64,000 bases of DNA from Aurantiochytrium sp. KH105 (Eukaryota; Sar; Bigyra; Thraustochytrida; Thraustochytriidae): the NCBI GenBank assembly GCA_003116975.1, contig BGKB01000140.1, forward strand, positions 121,297-185,296. Direction: 5' to 3'. Below, piece after piece: positions 1 to 11,641 of the stretch. Under the pieces are notes generated by a model that saw nothing but the letters and a program-made list of their open reading frames with translations, searched no databases and had not been told where the DNA came from. Position numbers and translations under genes: made by a program. Numbering within the stretch: position 1 is the first letter of the stretch; each line of letters begins with the position of its first letter.

Positions 1-1807
1 CGCTCCCTCCCTGCCTCCTTCCTCGGCGAGCGAGGACAGACCAGGCCAGACCAGGCCAGACCAGGACAGGCCAGCGCGGCCAAACGCAAGGCCCGAAGCG
101 CCGCGCAGGCCGCCCGCACGCCCAGGCTCGCCGCGCAGGCAGGCCTCTCCTCGCCGCGGCACCCGGGCGCGCTCACCGGCCGGCCGGCCGGCCTCTCCTT
201 TCCCTCCTTTCCTCCCTTCCTCGTCTCTCCTGCTATAGCTACAGCTAGCTAGCTCGCTGTAGCTCCCTGGCGAGCTCCCTCCCTCCCTCCCTCTCTCCCT
301 CCCGTCTCCGCTCCCCGCGCGGCTCGCGAGCCCGCCCGCTCGAGGCGCGAGGCGAGGCCACGCGGGCAGGCGAGGCGAGGCCAGGCCGGGAGGGCGGGCG
401 GGCGCAGAGCCCCGGCGGAGCCGCGCGGGGCTGCCGCGGCGGGCGAGGCGAGGCGAGGCTAGGCTAGGCCAGGCAAGGCCAGGCTAGGCTAGGCTAGGCT
501 AGGCCCGGCCAGGCCAGGCCAGGCGAGGCCGCCTCCGCCCTGCGTTGGGCTGGTTGATTGAGTCCTCGCACGCGCCCGCTGAGCGCCGCGAGGGCGAGCG
601 AGCGAGGCGTGGACAGGCGGCGAGAGGCGCGAGACCGGTGAGGGAAGGGAGCACAAGGAGGAGCACAAGGAAGACGGGAGAAAAGCGGGCAGTCCTGCCT
701 GCCATAAGCCGTCCACAACTCGCTTCCCCTTCGTCCGGAGCGGAGCGGACACCATCCCATCGAGCGAGCGAGCGATCCTCGTCGACCTGAGCGCAGCTAC
801 AGCAAGCGAAACAGAGCAGAGCAAAGCAGACCAGACCAGCGAGCGAGCGAGTACGGCGAGAGATAGATACAAGGAGAGAAATACAGAAGACGTCGGAGAT
901 TGCATTTCTTTCTCTCTCCTCCCTTATCTCACTTTGTCTCCTCTTTTTCCCCTGACAAGCTAGCGCTACGGTTGACGCGCGCGTACAAACGTCGGTGCCT
1001 GACCCCACTCCACGCGGTGATCTCTTTCGTCCGTCGTACGCAAGCTCGCAAGCGCAAGCTCGCAAGCGCAAGCTCGCGCGGAAGAAACCTTGCTCAGAGC
1101 GCTCTCGTGGACGCGTCGCTAGCTTTCCTTCCTGTCTTGGTTTCCCAACTCGTCCTGTTTGTGCTCTTCGGTGCCTTTTAGCATTCTCTACAGTCAGTCA
1201 GTCAGACAGACAGATAGACAAACAGTCAGCCAGTCGGCCACTCAGGCGCGCAGCCGACCACCCAGGAAGCCGCACCAGCGCGGTCTGCACAGCGCAGCGC
1301 ATAGCGGCATCCTCGTGCGTGCGTGCGTGCGTGCGTGCGTGCAAGCGAGCGAGCGAACGTATACCCATCCGGCCGTCCATCCATCACAGGGGCGCTGCAG
1401 CGGTTTTTTTTTTTTCCCTCGGCCGTCTTGCCCCCCTCTTCCTGAACCTTGCGCCTCGGCTCCCCTCCGTCCGTTTCTTCTGTATCAAAGGGGCACTAGC
1501 GGAGGCTAGTGTTTCGAGTACGTAGGCGGGCCCTGGAAAAGGTCCGTCGCCGCGCAACGAGGCCCCGCAGCGCGTCGCTGCAGTTTCTCCGCAGCCTGCA
1601 TTGGGCCAGAGGAATACCCCCCGCAGCCGTGCCCAATTGGCGCGCCTCGGCTGGTGTGGTGTACCGCAGTGGAAAGAAAAGAAGAAGCAGCACGCAAAAA
1701 AGCTCTCACAGTCGGGCTGAGATAAGATTTGTTGCGCAGGCTGACCCCGTGACGTAGGGCAGCCCCCGAGTAAGAAGGAAAGAAAAGTCAGACAGAGTCA
1801 AGAAACG
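1..1807. other. GC-rich low-complexity upstream region
   Basis: No convincing gene is seen here. The stretch is very GC-rich, and its many short overlapping ORFs in all frames are Arg/Ser/Ala/Pro-rich shadows of low complexity. It carries pentameric AGGCT/AGGCC-type arrays (about 440-530), CAGT/CAGA tetramers (about 1190-1240), a GTGC run (about 1315-1345) and several GAGC runs. It probably holds the promoter and 5' UTR of the Gln-rich gene at 1808. No TATA box or splice pair could be assigned with confidence. Confidence 0.6.
440..530. repeat. AGGCT/AGGCC pentanucleotide array
   Basis: An imperfect 5-bp-period array of AGGCT, AGGCC and AGGCG units. It lies in the GC-rich upstream DNA, and a related CCAGA/CCAGG pentamer run lies near 40-75. 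It reads as a simple-sequence repeat and not as coding sequence. Confidence 0.75.
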
Positions 1808-1990
1808 ATGAACCAAAACGTCAACGATGCGCAACTGATGCAGCAGCAACAGCAGCAGCAGCAGCAGCCGCAGCAACCACAACACATGCAGCAACAGTTC
1901 ATGCAGCCGCAGTCCATGGGGATGGGCGGCATGCCGTTCACAATGATGGGCTCAATACCTCAACACCAGCAACAACAGCCACAGCAACAA

Positions 1991-2022
<32 letters not shown>

Positions 2023-3258
2023 TGGGATGCAGATGATGGCCCAGCCACCTTTTCAGCAGCAAATTCATACACAGCAACAACCCCAGCAGTTCTCACAGCA
2101 GGACATATATGCCCTTGCCGCCGCCGGCCTCAGTTCCCCCGCCGTAACCGGGGGACAGCCGGCAGGCATGCAAATCGGGACCATGGACATGTCCGGCATA
2201 CCCCTCTCCTTTATCCAGCAAGGCGGCCAGCCTCAGTTGCAAACGCTTCAGCAAGCTCCACAACACTTTCAGGCCTCAGATAGTAGCATGACCAGTCAGA
2301 TGAGTAACGACGACATCGTTCAATTCCTCGCCGACGCACACAGAGGCATTTTTAGGTACGACATTCCCGTGCGCACGACAGCCTCTCCAATTCTCGTCCC
2401 CACGGATGCCTTCGATGGCTTCACTCCCAAATCCTTTTATATTCTCGGACTCCGCACGCGTGATCGAAATCCCGCAACAAAAGGCAGAGGACGAGAACTC
2501 AGTGTCAAGTACAAAGACTTTGGCCAAGGCGTCGTATGGTGGTCCACGCGAGATCCTCTTCGCGGCTTCGTCGCCCGCAAAATGCAGGCCTTGCCACGAA
2601 AAACAAAGTCTCGGAACCTTGACGAAGCCACACGCCTCACCTACCGTCTTGAAGGATACATTTTTGCTCTCGTTGCGCGAAACGACATTACCATGAACCC
2701 CACAAAGTCCAGTCTACGCCGCATGGTCGTGCAGGACTCTCCACGGTTTTTACATTACTGGGGCACAAACGCAGAATCGAACGCAGCTCGCCAGCGGTCT
2801 CTTGAAGGGGCCTCAAGAGCCAAGAACAAGCGCCATTCCGATAGTGACAGCAGCGATCAATCCTCTTCTGGAAGCAACTCCGGGTCCGACTCTTCTCGAG
2901 ACGATGCCCGTCGTTCCTCGAAGCAAAGGGGTGACTCCAAAAAGGTCAAGTCCTCGCGTTCGAAATCTCAGACGAGGAAACGCAAGGATGATGAGAATGA
3001 AGATGATGACGACGAAGCCGCAAATGGATCAGGGTCCGGGTCAAGCTCTGGCGATCGTGCAGGCAACGGCGCGGAATCGGACGCCAGTAGCGCGCAGTCG
3101 GGGCCTATGAGTGGCAACTCCGGCCAGAGCAGCAACTCTGCGGCCCAGATCAACGCGCCCGAGGTATCTGCCGCAAATCAGCAGCGTCGGCCACGTGACC
3201 AACGCGGCTCGTCCGTCTCGGGATCTCATCCACCTGTCTCGGGAACGCAAGAGCAGCA

Positions 3259-3290
<32 letters not shown>

Positions 3291-4429
3291 AGCAGCAACA
3301 ACAACAACAACAACAGGGACTTCAGCAAGGCTCGTTGATGTCATCAGATCCGTCAACAAACAACAACAACAACAACATGTGGCCATCTGTGTCAAACCCA
3401 ATGTCTACCATGCTCTCGCAGAATTCTTCGAACCAGAACTTTGTTCCTGTGCAAGTGGGGCCTGAACAATGGCAGTGGGCGCCCGTGTCCCAGGCCCAGG
3501 CACAGATCAGCAACAATGGCAATCAACAACAACAGCAGCTTGTACCCGTTCAGGTATCCATGGGGAGTGGCTACCAGACAGTGCTTATGCAACCGCAGCG
3601 CCATGCCAGCAGCGGAAGCAATACCAGTCGCCCCAGCAACAATAACAACAACAACAACCCCAACCCCAGCAACAGCGACAGCAATAACACAAACAATCAG
3701 CAATCCGCGATCGATGCATTGCGGGCTGGTATGCAGGCGTCATTTTCATCGTCCATGCAAAACGCGTCGCAGGCAAAGAACGACCAGACCCAAAACACAG
3801 GCTTTCCCACAAACCTCATTCTTCACGCAGCTCGACAGCAGGATCAGCAGCAGCAACAACAACCGCAGCAGCAGCAGCAGCCTCAGGGAGTGATGGGCAC
3901 TTCGGGGCTCTCGTCGATTCTACAAGCGGCCCAACAGCAGCAGCAACAACAACAACATCAACAGTCCAACCATTTCGCTGGTCAGTTTCCATCCATGCAA
4001 CCATTTGCTGGAATGCCGCAGCAGCAGCAGCAGCAGCAGCAGCCGAATTCCAACGATAATTCCAACAGCCAATTCAGCAATACCAACACGCAGGGATCCT
4101 CTCAGCTCTCTGGCATGCAGATGCCTTTTCAACAGATCTTACAACAACAACAACAACAACAAGACCCAAACCAGCACTCTTCGCAACAACAGCAGCAGCC
4201 GATGCAGAACAACCTCTTATCCTCCCAAATGCTCAACCCCCAGCAGCAGAACTTGGGCATGCTTCAAGGTCAGAATTTTGATTTTACAAATTGGTCGCAG
4301 TCGCAAGGAGGCTACGGAAACCTAAACCCATCATCGTCATCATCGTCATCATCGTTTGGACAGACGAAACGACAGCATGGAGATATGAATGATCCTGGGC
4401 GCATGCGCAAACGCGGTGGCAAGTCTTAG
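1808..4429 (+). CDS. Gln-rich nuclear-type protein with an unassigned globular domain
   Basis: An 873-residue protein from an ATG preceded by AAACG. Most of it is low complexity: poly-Gln tracts (about residues 13-25, 55-72, 481-503 and many near the C-terminus, mixed CAG/CAA codons), an Asn-rich stretch, a Ser/Asp/Lys-rich stretch with basic clusters (about 330-420), and a C-terminal poly-Ser run followed by a basic RMRKRGGK tail that could be a nuclear localisation signal. The only globular-looking block is about residues 168-320, starting DDIVQFLADAHRG and containing FDGFTPKSFYILGLRTRDR and VVWWSTRDPLRGF. I do not recognise this domain. Overall composition resembles eukaryotic transcription co-regulators, but that is an inference from composition only. 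It converges on the RRM gene with a gap of about 160 bp. Confidence 0.8.
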
Positions 4430-4589
4430 CGCGCGCACTTTTGTTTGACCTCTCCTGATTTACATTTTCTACTCTTTTTACAATTTTGGATTTCTACCAT
4501 TGTTCAGCATCATGACAAACACTACAACCAAGAAAAATTCGTCCGGCCTGATGACCTACATAACCTTTCGTTTCTATACCTACATCACA

Positions 4590-5948
4590 TCACGATGATC
4601 CTGCCTTGGACGCCTCGACTGCTGTTTCAACCTCCTTCTTCGCCCTGGTCACCCCGGCCTTGGCGTTCTCAATCGAGGCTTTTGCATGTCGTAACTGTGC
4701 CATGAGGAGACTAATGTTTGACATGAGTTCCGCTCGAAGACCTTTTCCAATCGTCTTGGCATCTGTTCCCATCATCTTGAACTGCTGCTTTTGCTTGTCC
4801 AAATCTTGCATCAAGGTCGTCACTTGCTCTCGCGCAGCACCAAGCTGCTTCATCGCCTGCTTCTCCTTTATTTTCGCTCGAATCACACCCGGGTCGTTCA
4901 TGTTTGCCAACCCTGCACGACTCCACGTTCGCTTCTCGGGCCGCCGTCCTGACCCTGCTGCATCTGCAGCCGAATTTGCGCCTGCAAGATTTCCGCCCTC
5001 CGCAGGGCCACTGCTCATACTGATATTTCCGTATAAATCGTCCTCATCGACGGCTGGTTTGGCTTCTGACGACGCTGGGGCCTTTTGGCCTGCATCAGCG
5101 CCTCTCGTTTCCCCGGCCTTCTTCACGCCGGCGGTACCCTCACTTGGCTTCGAAGCCGCCACAACTTTGCGATTGGGACTCGCGACTGCCGAGGCCAACG
5201 CCTTCGCTCGGTCCGCGACCTCGTGGTCTGGGACCCGGAAGACGCGAATGGCTGGATTCTTAAAGACCGGAGCGCGGTTCACGAACGCCTTGCCGGCCGA
5301 GCCCACGTTTTCGAAAACTATCAGACACGAGTCCTCCGTAAGAAAGTCTATTTTGGACACGGCGCCGTACCTTGCAAAGTGAGACCGTAGCTTCTCCTCC
5401 TCGAACTGCTCCCGAGGAATTTGGGTCACGTACAGCGTTGCTGAGGCTGCTTTCGCAGCTCGAGCACGCGCTGCCGAGGCCATGACCGCCACCGCTGGGA
5501 GAGGCTTGTTTTCGTCCGCATCTGCTCGGTCTGCCTGCTGTTCTCCACCCGCGTCCGCGTGCGCGTCTCCCTTCTCTGCCGCCCGCTTGCGTGCGTTTGC
5601 CACGGCGTCTGCCAGGCCTGCGAGCGAGGACGGCGCCGCGGTCTGCTTGGCTTCTGCTTCTTCCGCGCGCTGCTTCTTCGCCAGCAGCTTGGCGCGCAGC
5701 GCAGCGCCTGCGTCCGCGCCTGCTCCCTCCTCGCCTCGCGCCGCAGACGCCGACGCCGACGCCCGCGCAGACGCGGGCGCCGCGGCCGGGGCCTCGAGTT
5801 TTGGCTCCTCCCGCTGCTGCTGCTGCCGCTGCTGCTGCTGCTGCTGCTCTTGCTTCTGGCCCTGCTGCTGCTGCTGCCCCTGCTCCTGCTGCTCCTCGTC
5901 CTCGTCCTCCTCGTAGTCCAGCAGCGCCTCCAGGTCGTTCGCAGACAT
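4590..5948 (-). CDS. RRM RNA-binding protein, RBM26/27-like
   Basis: A 452-residue protein on the minus strand. The N-terminus is acidic (LLDYEEDEDEE), then Gln-rich (about 21-46), then an Ala/Ser-rich linker. One RNA recognition motif occupies about residues 171-241, with an RNP2-like LYVTQI strand and an RNP1-like SCLIVFEN strand; the end of the fold reads APVFKNPAIRVFRVPD. The C-terminal third (about 350-450) is Lys/Gln/Ala-rich and predicted coiled coil. The single RRM with NNxxIRV-like ending followed by a coiled coil resembles the C-terminal half of RBM26/RBM27 (nuclear RNA surveillance adaptors), but the CCCH finger and PWI-like region of that family are not seen, so the family assignment is tentative. 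It shares a 685-bp divergent upstream region with the OTC gene. Confidence 0.8.
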   Translation of the reverse strand: MSANDLEALLDYEEDEDEEQQEQGQQQQQGQKQEQQQQQQRQQQQREEPKLEAPAAAPASARASASASAARGEEGAGADAGAALRAKLLAKKQRAEEAEAKQTAAPSSLAGLADAVANARKRAAEKGDAHADAGGEQQADRADADENKPLPAVAVMASAARARAAKAASATLYVTQIPREQFEEEKLRSHFARYGAVSKIDFLTEDSCLIVFENVGSAGKAFVNRAPVFKNPAIRVFRVPDHEVADRAKALASAVASPNRKVVAASKPSEGTAGVKKAGETRGADAGQKAPASSEAKPAVDEDDLYGNISMSSGPAEGGNLAGANSAADAAGSGRRPEKRTWSRAGLANMNDPGVIRAKIKEKQAMKQLGAAREQVTTLMQDLDKQKQQFKMMGTDAKTIGKGLRAELMSNISLLMAQLRHAKASIENAKAGVTRAKKEVETAVEASKAGSS

Positions 5949-6633
5949 GGTCGCCGCGCGCTCCCAAGCCTCCCGCGTTTCGACTCTGGTGCAACCCGTA
6001 GCACAGTGCTGCCTGCCCGGCCTCCTATCGAGAGCAAGGCGCTCTGCAGCTCTGATCTGGCGCCAAGCAGAGCGCAGCTGGTATCTGTCTATCTACTATC
6101 CATCTATACCAAGGCTACTGGATGGTATCCATCCGTGAGCGAGCCTGCCTGATCTCATCGACCTCGCGCTCCATCTCTCCCTCGAGGCGGCGGCTGCGAG
6201 GACGCGCGGCGCCGCCGAGGCCTCTCCCCTCGCGCGCCCCAAGACGCGACGCGAGCGGAGCGGAGCAGAGCAGGAGAGGGAGGAAGGAAGGAAGGAAGGA
6301 AGGAAGGAAGGCGAGGAGGGAGCACGAGTTGTTGTGCAGCGCGGCACGTTGCCGCGGCGTGCGCGCTTTGCCAGCTAGCAGGAGCGGCCAGGAGGGAGAG
6401 GCACGGTGGAAGCAAGGAGGATGGATGTAATGTAGCGCAGTGCGAGGCGAGGGGCGGCAGCTTTGTGCAGGCGTGCAGACCGCTTTCGACGCTTTCGCCC
6501 GCCAGGCCTCCGACAGCTGCAGGCAGAGCGCGCAGGCAGGCAGGCAGACGGACGGAGAGACAGCGCAGACGGGGCCAGAGCGAGCTAGGGCGACGAGCAG
6601 GGAGCGCGCGGCGCACACGGCCGAGACGAGAAG
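5949..6633. promoter_or_regulatory. Divergent upstream region, RRM gene / OTC gene
   Basis: The 685 bp between two divergent start codons must contain both promoters and 5' UTRs. Visible content: a TCTATC-rich stretch (about 6085-6115), an AAGG array at 6280-6312, GCAG and GAGC runs, and GA/CA-rich sequence. A long minus-strand ORF crossing this region and the OTC gene is a shadow. No specific factor site is recognised. Confidence 0.5.
6280..6312. repeat. AAGG tetranucleotide microsatellite
   Basis: About eight consecutive AAGG units in the shared upstream region of the RRM and OTC genes. Confidence 0.9.
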
Positions 6634-7737
6634 ATGATGATGCAAGGTATTCAGGCGCTCGCCAAGGCGACGCGGCCCGCACAGGCGGCGGCGACGAAGA
6701 CGACGACGAAGACGACGACGCGGCTCGCGTGGCGCGCGCTTTCCACGAGCGGCCCCGCCGAGTACACGCAGGAACACCGCAAGACCCTCGAGGGCGTCAA
6801 GGGTCGCCACCTCATGCGCATCGATGACTACTCCAAGGAGGAACTCGAAGCCATCCTCGCCTTTTCGAGGCACCTCAAGGATCTCGTCAAGGCCGAAAAG
6901 GTGCCCCAGGCCCTCCACGGCAAGTCCGTGGCCTGCATCTTTCAAAAGCGCAGCACCCGCACCCGCGTCTCCACCGAGACCGGCATGAACCTCCTCGGCG
7001 GTTCCCCGCTCTTCCTCTCCTCGCAGGACGTCCAGCTTGGCGTCAACGAGACCATCAAGGATTCCGCCCTTGTGCTCTCCCGCTTCAACTCGCTCATTCT
7101 CGCGCGCGTATTCGGCCACGACACCGTGCACGAGCTCGCTGAGCACGCCACCGTTCCCGTCATCAATGCTCTCAGCGACATGCACCATCCCCTGCAGACC
7201 CTCGCGGATTTCATGACCATCCAGGAGCGATTTGGTCCCGAGAATGTCAAGAGCAAGACCTTGGCCTGGGTCGGCGACGGAAACAACGTCCTCCACGATC
7301 TCATGCTTGCTGCCCCGCCAATGGGCGTCAACCTTCGCATCTGCACGCCCGAGGGCTACCGCCCGGACGCTGGCATCATGAAGGACACCGAGGCCCTTGC
7401 ACAAAAGTTTGGCACTGACATCTGGGTTGGCGCAGACCCTATCGAGGGCGTTGCCGGATGCAATATTGTCGTCACCGACACCTGGGTCAGCATGGGCCAG
7501 GAGGAGGAGGCCGCCAAGCGCATCAAGGCCTTCGAGGGCTACGAGGTCAACTCGGAGCTCATGTCCAAGGGTGGCGCTGCCGATGACTGGATCTTCATGC
7601 ACTGTCTCCCGCGCCACCCGGAGGAGGTCTCCGACGAGGTCTTTTACTCTGACCGCTCCGTCGTTTTCGACGAGGCAGAGGCTCGCATGTACACGGTCAT
7701 GGCCGTCATGGCCACGCAGCTTGGTGTCACCCTCTAA
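6634..7737 (+). CDS. OTC: Ornithine carbamoyltransferase, mitochondrial
   Basis: A 367-residue enzyme that makes citrulline from carbamoyl phosphate and ornithine in arginine/urea-type metabolism. The family signatures are intact: carbamoyl-phosphate motif STRTR (about residues 107-111), HPLQ within MHHPLQTLAD (about 183-190), the DGNN segment of the ornithine domain, and the ornithine-binding HCLPRHPEEV loop (about 322-331). The mature length of about 320 residues is normal. The first about 40 residues are basic, hydroxylated and lack acidic residues (MMMQGIQALAKA, then TKTTTK repeats and WRALSTS), as expected of a mitochondrial presequence. Three ATGs sit in tandem at 6634-6642; the first was taken. 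The gene is intronless. Confidence 0.96.
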   Translation: MMMQGIQALAKATRPAQAAATKTTTKTTTRLAWRALSTSGPAEYTQEHRKTLEGVKGRHLMRIDDYSKEELEAILAFSRHLKDLVKAEKVPQALHGKSVACIFQKRSTRTRVSTETGMNLLGGSPLFLSSQDVQLGVNETIKDSALVLSRFNSLILARVFGHDTVHELAEHATVPVINALSDMHHPLQTLADFMTIQERFGPENVKSKTLAWVGDGNNVLHDLMLAAPPMGVNLRICTPEGYRPDAGIMKDTEALAQKFGTDIWVGADPIEGVAGCNIVVTDTWVSMGQEEEAAKRIKAFEGYEVNSELMSKGGAADDWIFMHCLPRHPEEVSDEVFYSDRSVVFDEAEARMYTVMAVMATQLGVTL

Positions 7738-8173
7738 GTTGAGAGCGCGAGACCATCAGTGACCTCTCCCTTCAAATATTCCCTTCTTCTCTTGCTCGCA
7801 AAGAAATCACCAAGAACGAAAATAGAGTTTCTTTCTTTGTTATACTCGTATACCTTGTTCATCGTCCGAGTCAGGGCTTTTTAACACCAACTAGACAAGG
7901 AAAAAGAAAAGGGTTTTTCCATCTTTTCTCTCTCGGTGACTTCTCCCTTTAAAATTGTCCTCTTCTTCTCTTGCTTGCAAAGATATCACCAAGAACGATA
8001 ATAGTTCCTTTCTTTATTACTCGCTCATTGTCCGAGTCGGAGAAACACCAATCAGAAAGCAAGAGACACTCTCCATCCTTTTTCATCTTTTCTCCTCTTC
8101 CAACGTGCCTTGCACGCTTATACTTACACTAGGCCCTATTGGGGAAGAAAGAAGGGAGACCTCTCTTTTCTCA
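7738..8173. other. Convergent 3' intergenic region containing a diverged tandem duplication
   Basis: A 436-bp gap between the convergent OTC and helicase stop codons, AT-richer than its surroundings and pyrimidine-rich. It is mostly two diverged copies of a segment of about 177 bp, listed separately. No gene is visible. Confidence 0.6.
7761..8115. repeat. Two-copy tandem duplication, period about 177 bp
   Basis: Copy 1 begins with GACCTCTCCC at 7761 and copy 2 with GACTTCTCCC at 7938. Both then share, in the same order, a TTCTTCTCTTGC block, TCACCAAGAACGA, a TTTCTTT block, CGTCCGAGTC / TGTCCGAGTC, ACACCAA and CATCTTTTCTC. Small indels and substitutions separate them. The unit lies in the 3' regions of two convergent genes. 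Confidence 0.8.
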
Positions 8174-11100
8174 TTAGTCATCAAAGTCATCGTACGCAAT
8201 GGCTTCATTTGCAGTAAAAGCTCGACAGAGAGCATCAATAAAGGCATCTTGCGAAGGCAGAGCCTTTTCCTGATGGCCCATCGCACGCTGTAGCACGCGG
8301 TCCACCGCCCAGCGGCAGTCCGAGATGAGCCGAGGTAGCTCAGGGTCCTCGCAGCCAAAGTACACCCAATCCTGTAGCTTGATGATTCGCTTTTCCTGCG
8401 CAGTCTTGTTCTGAACAGTCACCATAAATGACCCGTCGACCTTTTCCACTTCAAATCCGTGAGTTGGCAGGAAAGAACGCACTTTACCCATGGCTAATTT
8501 CAAGTCTGGACGCGCGGAACGCAGGGTCCGACTCATCCATGCGAGCGGGACCGAACCCCCATTTGCGACGATCATCTCGCGCACCAATCGAGCTGCTTCC
8601 TTTTGATCCGCACTCGCAGCTCGCACCGTCGAGGAAGAAACAGCCTTGAGTGAGCTGACCGTCACACCTTCGTCCTCCAACGCGGCTTCGCCAAACATAA
8701 CAATGGGCAGTGGCGATACCTCCGAAGTATCGTACAAGAAGACGCCACCCGCAGTCATGACCTTATCATGAAAGGCAACCCATCGATGTTGCCACTCCGC
8801 ACCTTGGGTCTTGGCATTCACCGAGCCTGGGTGCGCTTTGACGGTGGGTAATCCCTTGATGAAAATGAGCGCTCGCCTCCGTTTGATGTCAAGTCTGCCG
8901 ACATGAGGATACAAGCCCGCTAACAAACACGCCTTGACCACGGCCCACTCGTTCGCGTTTCGATTGAGCCGAGCGTCAATCGCATTCGAACCGTGTCCCG
9001 CAGACACCAATCGCGCGTCCCGCAAAAGGGTGAGGTACTGCTCTCGAATATCTCGCGCCATGAGAAGCTGATTGTGGTTCAAAAAGTTGCGCCACGCAAA
9101 GTCCTTGCCCTGTCGATACTTTTCGGCATCCTCCCACTGCATGTATGCGTTGAGCATGGCCATATGGTCGCTCGGATACCCATTGGCAAACGCGGCCTTT
9201 GCCTTGTCGGCAGCCTCTTTCGACTGCAGAGGAGCGATAAAGATCGTGCGCTGCGACAAAATGGCCGTCAGCGTCAGAATTGGCTCCAAACAGCCCAGCA
9301 CACAGCCCATGATCAGCGACTTGCCGATCTGAGGACCAACAGGAAGAGTCGCGAGACAACGTCCGAGGGCTGTCAGCGCCTCGTCCTCACGCGTCAACGC
9401 TCCAATGCGATTCAGCAGGTCAATGGCATTCACCAAAGACTGCTCAGCTGGCGGAGTCAGAGCTCGATTCAAAAACCAAAGCAGACCGCCTTTGCGCTTT
9501 GGCGCCACCTCGAGCGCGCGAACCTGCAAACAGAGCTCCTCCAGCGGAGTTCGCACCATTTCAGGAAGCGCGTGTTCCGCGAAATTGTCTTCTACGTGCA
9601 GTCGCGGTACGAGATGCCAGCACTTGCCGGCCCGGACGCGTCCGGCGCGTCCACGTCGCTGCATCGCCGATGCTCGGCTGACCCAAGTGGGAAGCAGGCA
9701 GCTGATATTTGCCACAGGATCGTACGTCTTTTCCTTGTGTTTGCACGAATCAATCACAAAGCTTACATCGTCAATCGTAATAGACGATTCAGCAATGTTC
9801 GTCGCAAGAATTACCTTGCGCTTACCCGCTGGTGGGGGGGCAAATATTCCACGCTGCTGGGACGTTCCCATTGCTCCATGCAACGGAAAAAGTGCCCAGC
9901 GATGATGACTGGCATTGAGAAGCTCCAGCTGGTCGTGCAGTTTGCGAATGTCTTCCCACCCTGGTAGGAATACCAGTACGGCATGGCCCTCGCTCTCGTC
10001 CATCGGATGTGCCTCATCAATGTGTGTAAGAAGCTGACCTACGAGCTGGAGAGGAATCTCTTCCTCGTTGAAATTCTCCAAAACAGCGCGTACGGTTCCG
10101 CGCGAATACATGCCGTCACGCTCCAACGACCGCTTGAGCGCCAAATATTGCTGCTGCTTAAGATCAGTCTCTGCCGCCGCAGACTCGCCATCGTCGACGC
10201 GCGATCGACGGGCCCGGCGTTGGGGTGGTTTACGTCGCCGCGAGCCCGAGGAGCCCTCAGCCGAGAGATCCGTGCACCCCGTCGCCTCAACGGCATCCTC
10301 AAGATACAGCGCCTCTACTGGAAATGTGCGCCCTGGAATATGCAGCACTGGGACCTTATTTTCAAAGGCAGTCTCAAAGTATTTGGCGAACATGTCGGCA
10401 TCGAGTGTTGCACTCATGAGCACCACGCGTAAATTCTTGCGTCGGGCCAAGAGATCGCGAAGGATCACAATCAAAAAGTCCGAGTCGATCGAGCGCTCAT
10501 GCACCTCATCCAAAATAATGTGTGTCACGTCATCCAGAGACGGATCCACTTGGAGTCGGCGCAAGAGAAGACCTGTCGTGCAGAAAAGCATACGCGTGTG
10601 CTCGTTCGCCCTGCGCTCCAGTCGAATTTGATAGCCCACCGTTCCTGTCCCGACATTCTCTCCGCGCTCCTTTGCCACGCGCTCGGACACGCCAATAGCG
10701 CTAATTCGCCGCGGCTGCGTGCAAACAATGTTGCAGTGCTCTCCACGGGCCCAAAAGTCGTCCAAAAGAAACTGCGGAACCTGGGTGGTCTTGCCACAAC
10801 CTGTGGCACCGCTGATTACAGTGATTTGGTGCTCGCGTACCGTTTTGACAATCTCCTTGCGCGATTGATACACGGGTAGACCTTGGCGGAATGCGGCCAG
10901 GCCCGGGTGAGGTTTTGCCGCGTTGCGGACGAGGTCTTCCACGGAAACTTCCCCAGACGAAGACGATTCGCCCACAAACCCTTGTCCTGTGCGCTGCACC
11001 TTGTGAGCACGACGCCCAGGCCCAGAAGGCAAGGGCTCCTCTTCAGCAGCAGACCGCTTCAGCGCGGCGATTGCTTCTGAGAGCTCCCGCTTGCAAGTTG

Positions 11101-11187
11101 AAGGCAGAATTAGCGACTCTGGCTCTTGGTCCACCAATCTCGTGTTTACCGCGAGTCCCTTACGTTGGTCCGTGGTTGTCGTCGCCC

Positions 11188-11223
<36 letters not shown>

Positions 11224-11641
11224 TATTTGCTGGTGCTTCTGGAGCAGATGCTCCTTGCGACAAGCCAACGTCGTTGGAATTGATGTCGGGCGACGGTGCG
11301 GTTGTTCTTTTCGTGGCATCGATCCCCAGGTTGGCCAAAGCATTCAAAGACTTCATTCGTTTTTCCTGATGCCAGGTTTCCTTGTCCACAGCCCGGCCCG
11401 TGCTGTCGCGGTACACGCCATCGCCGTTCCTCTGCGGGTGGCCCTCGGGCAGGTGTTTGCGCCAGTCATATCTGCCTCTTCCGCCGCCTCCCCGCCGCCC
11501 ACGGCCAGGCTCTGCCGCAGCTCCGAAATGTGCATCCCGGCCGCCGCGACCGGGTCTCCGCGGCCCGCCTCCGCCGCCGCCGCCGCGTCCCCGTCCGCGT
11601 CCGCGCTGCCGGCCTCCGCCGCGCCCTCCGCCCCGCTGCAT
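8174..11641 (-). CDS. DExH-box RNA helicase with RGG-rich N-terminus (DHX36/DHX57/YTHDC2 group)
   Basis: An ATP-dependent RNA helicase of about 1155 residues from the ATG at 11641. The N-terminal about 60 residues are an RGG/RG box, a common RNA-binding element. Core motifs in order: Walker A GATGCGKT (about 277-284), DEVH motif II (about 376), SAT motif III (about 408), and QRRGRAGR motif VI (about 660). HA2/winged-helix and OB-fold regions typical of the DEAH/RHA group follow, with WAVVKACLLAGLYP near the end. A poly-Thr tract (about nt 11184-11225) and a basic insertion between the RecA-like domains (SRRRKPPQRRARRSR) are lineage-specific. The frame stays open to 11992, and ATGs at 11677 and 11992 are alternatives, but that extension is Arg/Pro-rich and looks untranslated. 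The exact orthologue within the DHX group is not resolved. Confidence 0.92.

Noticed and set aside
6115..7617. 500-codon minus-strand ORF opposite OTC
   Set aside because: It is antisense to a complete, motif-bearing OTC gene and runs into a low-complexity upstream region; its open frame follows from GC-rich codon bias.
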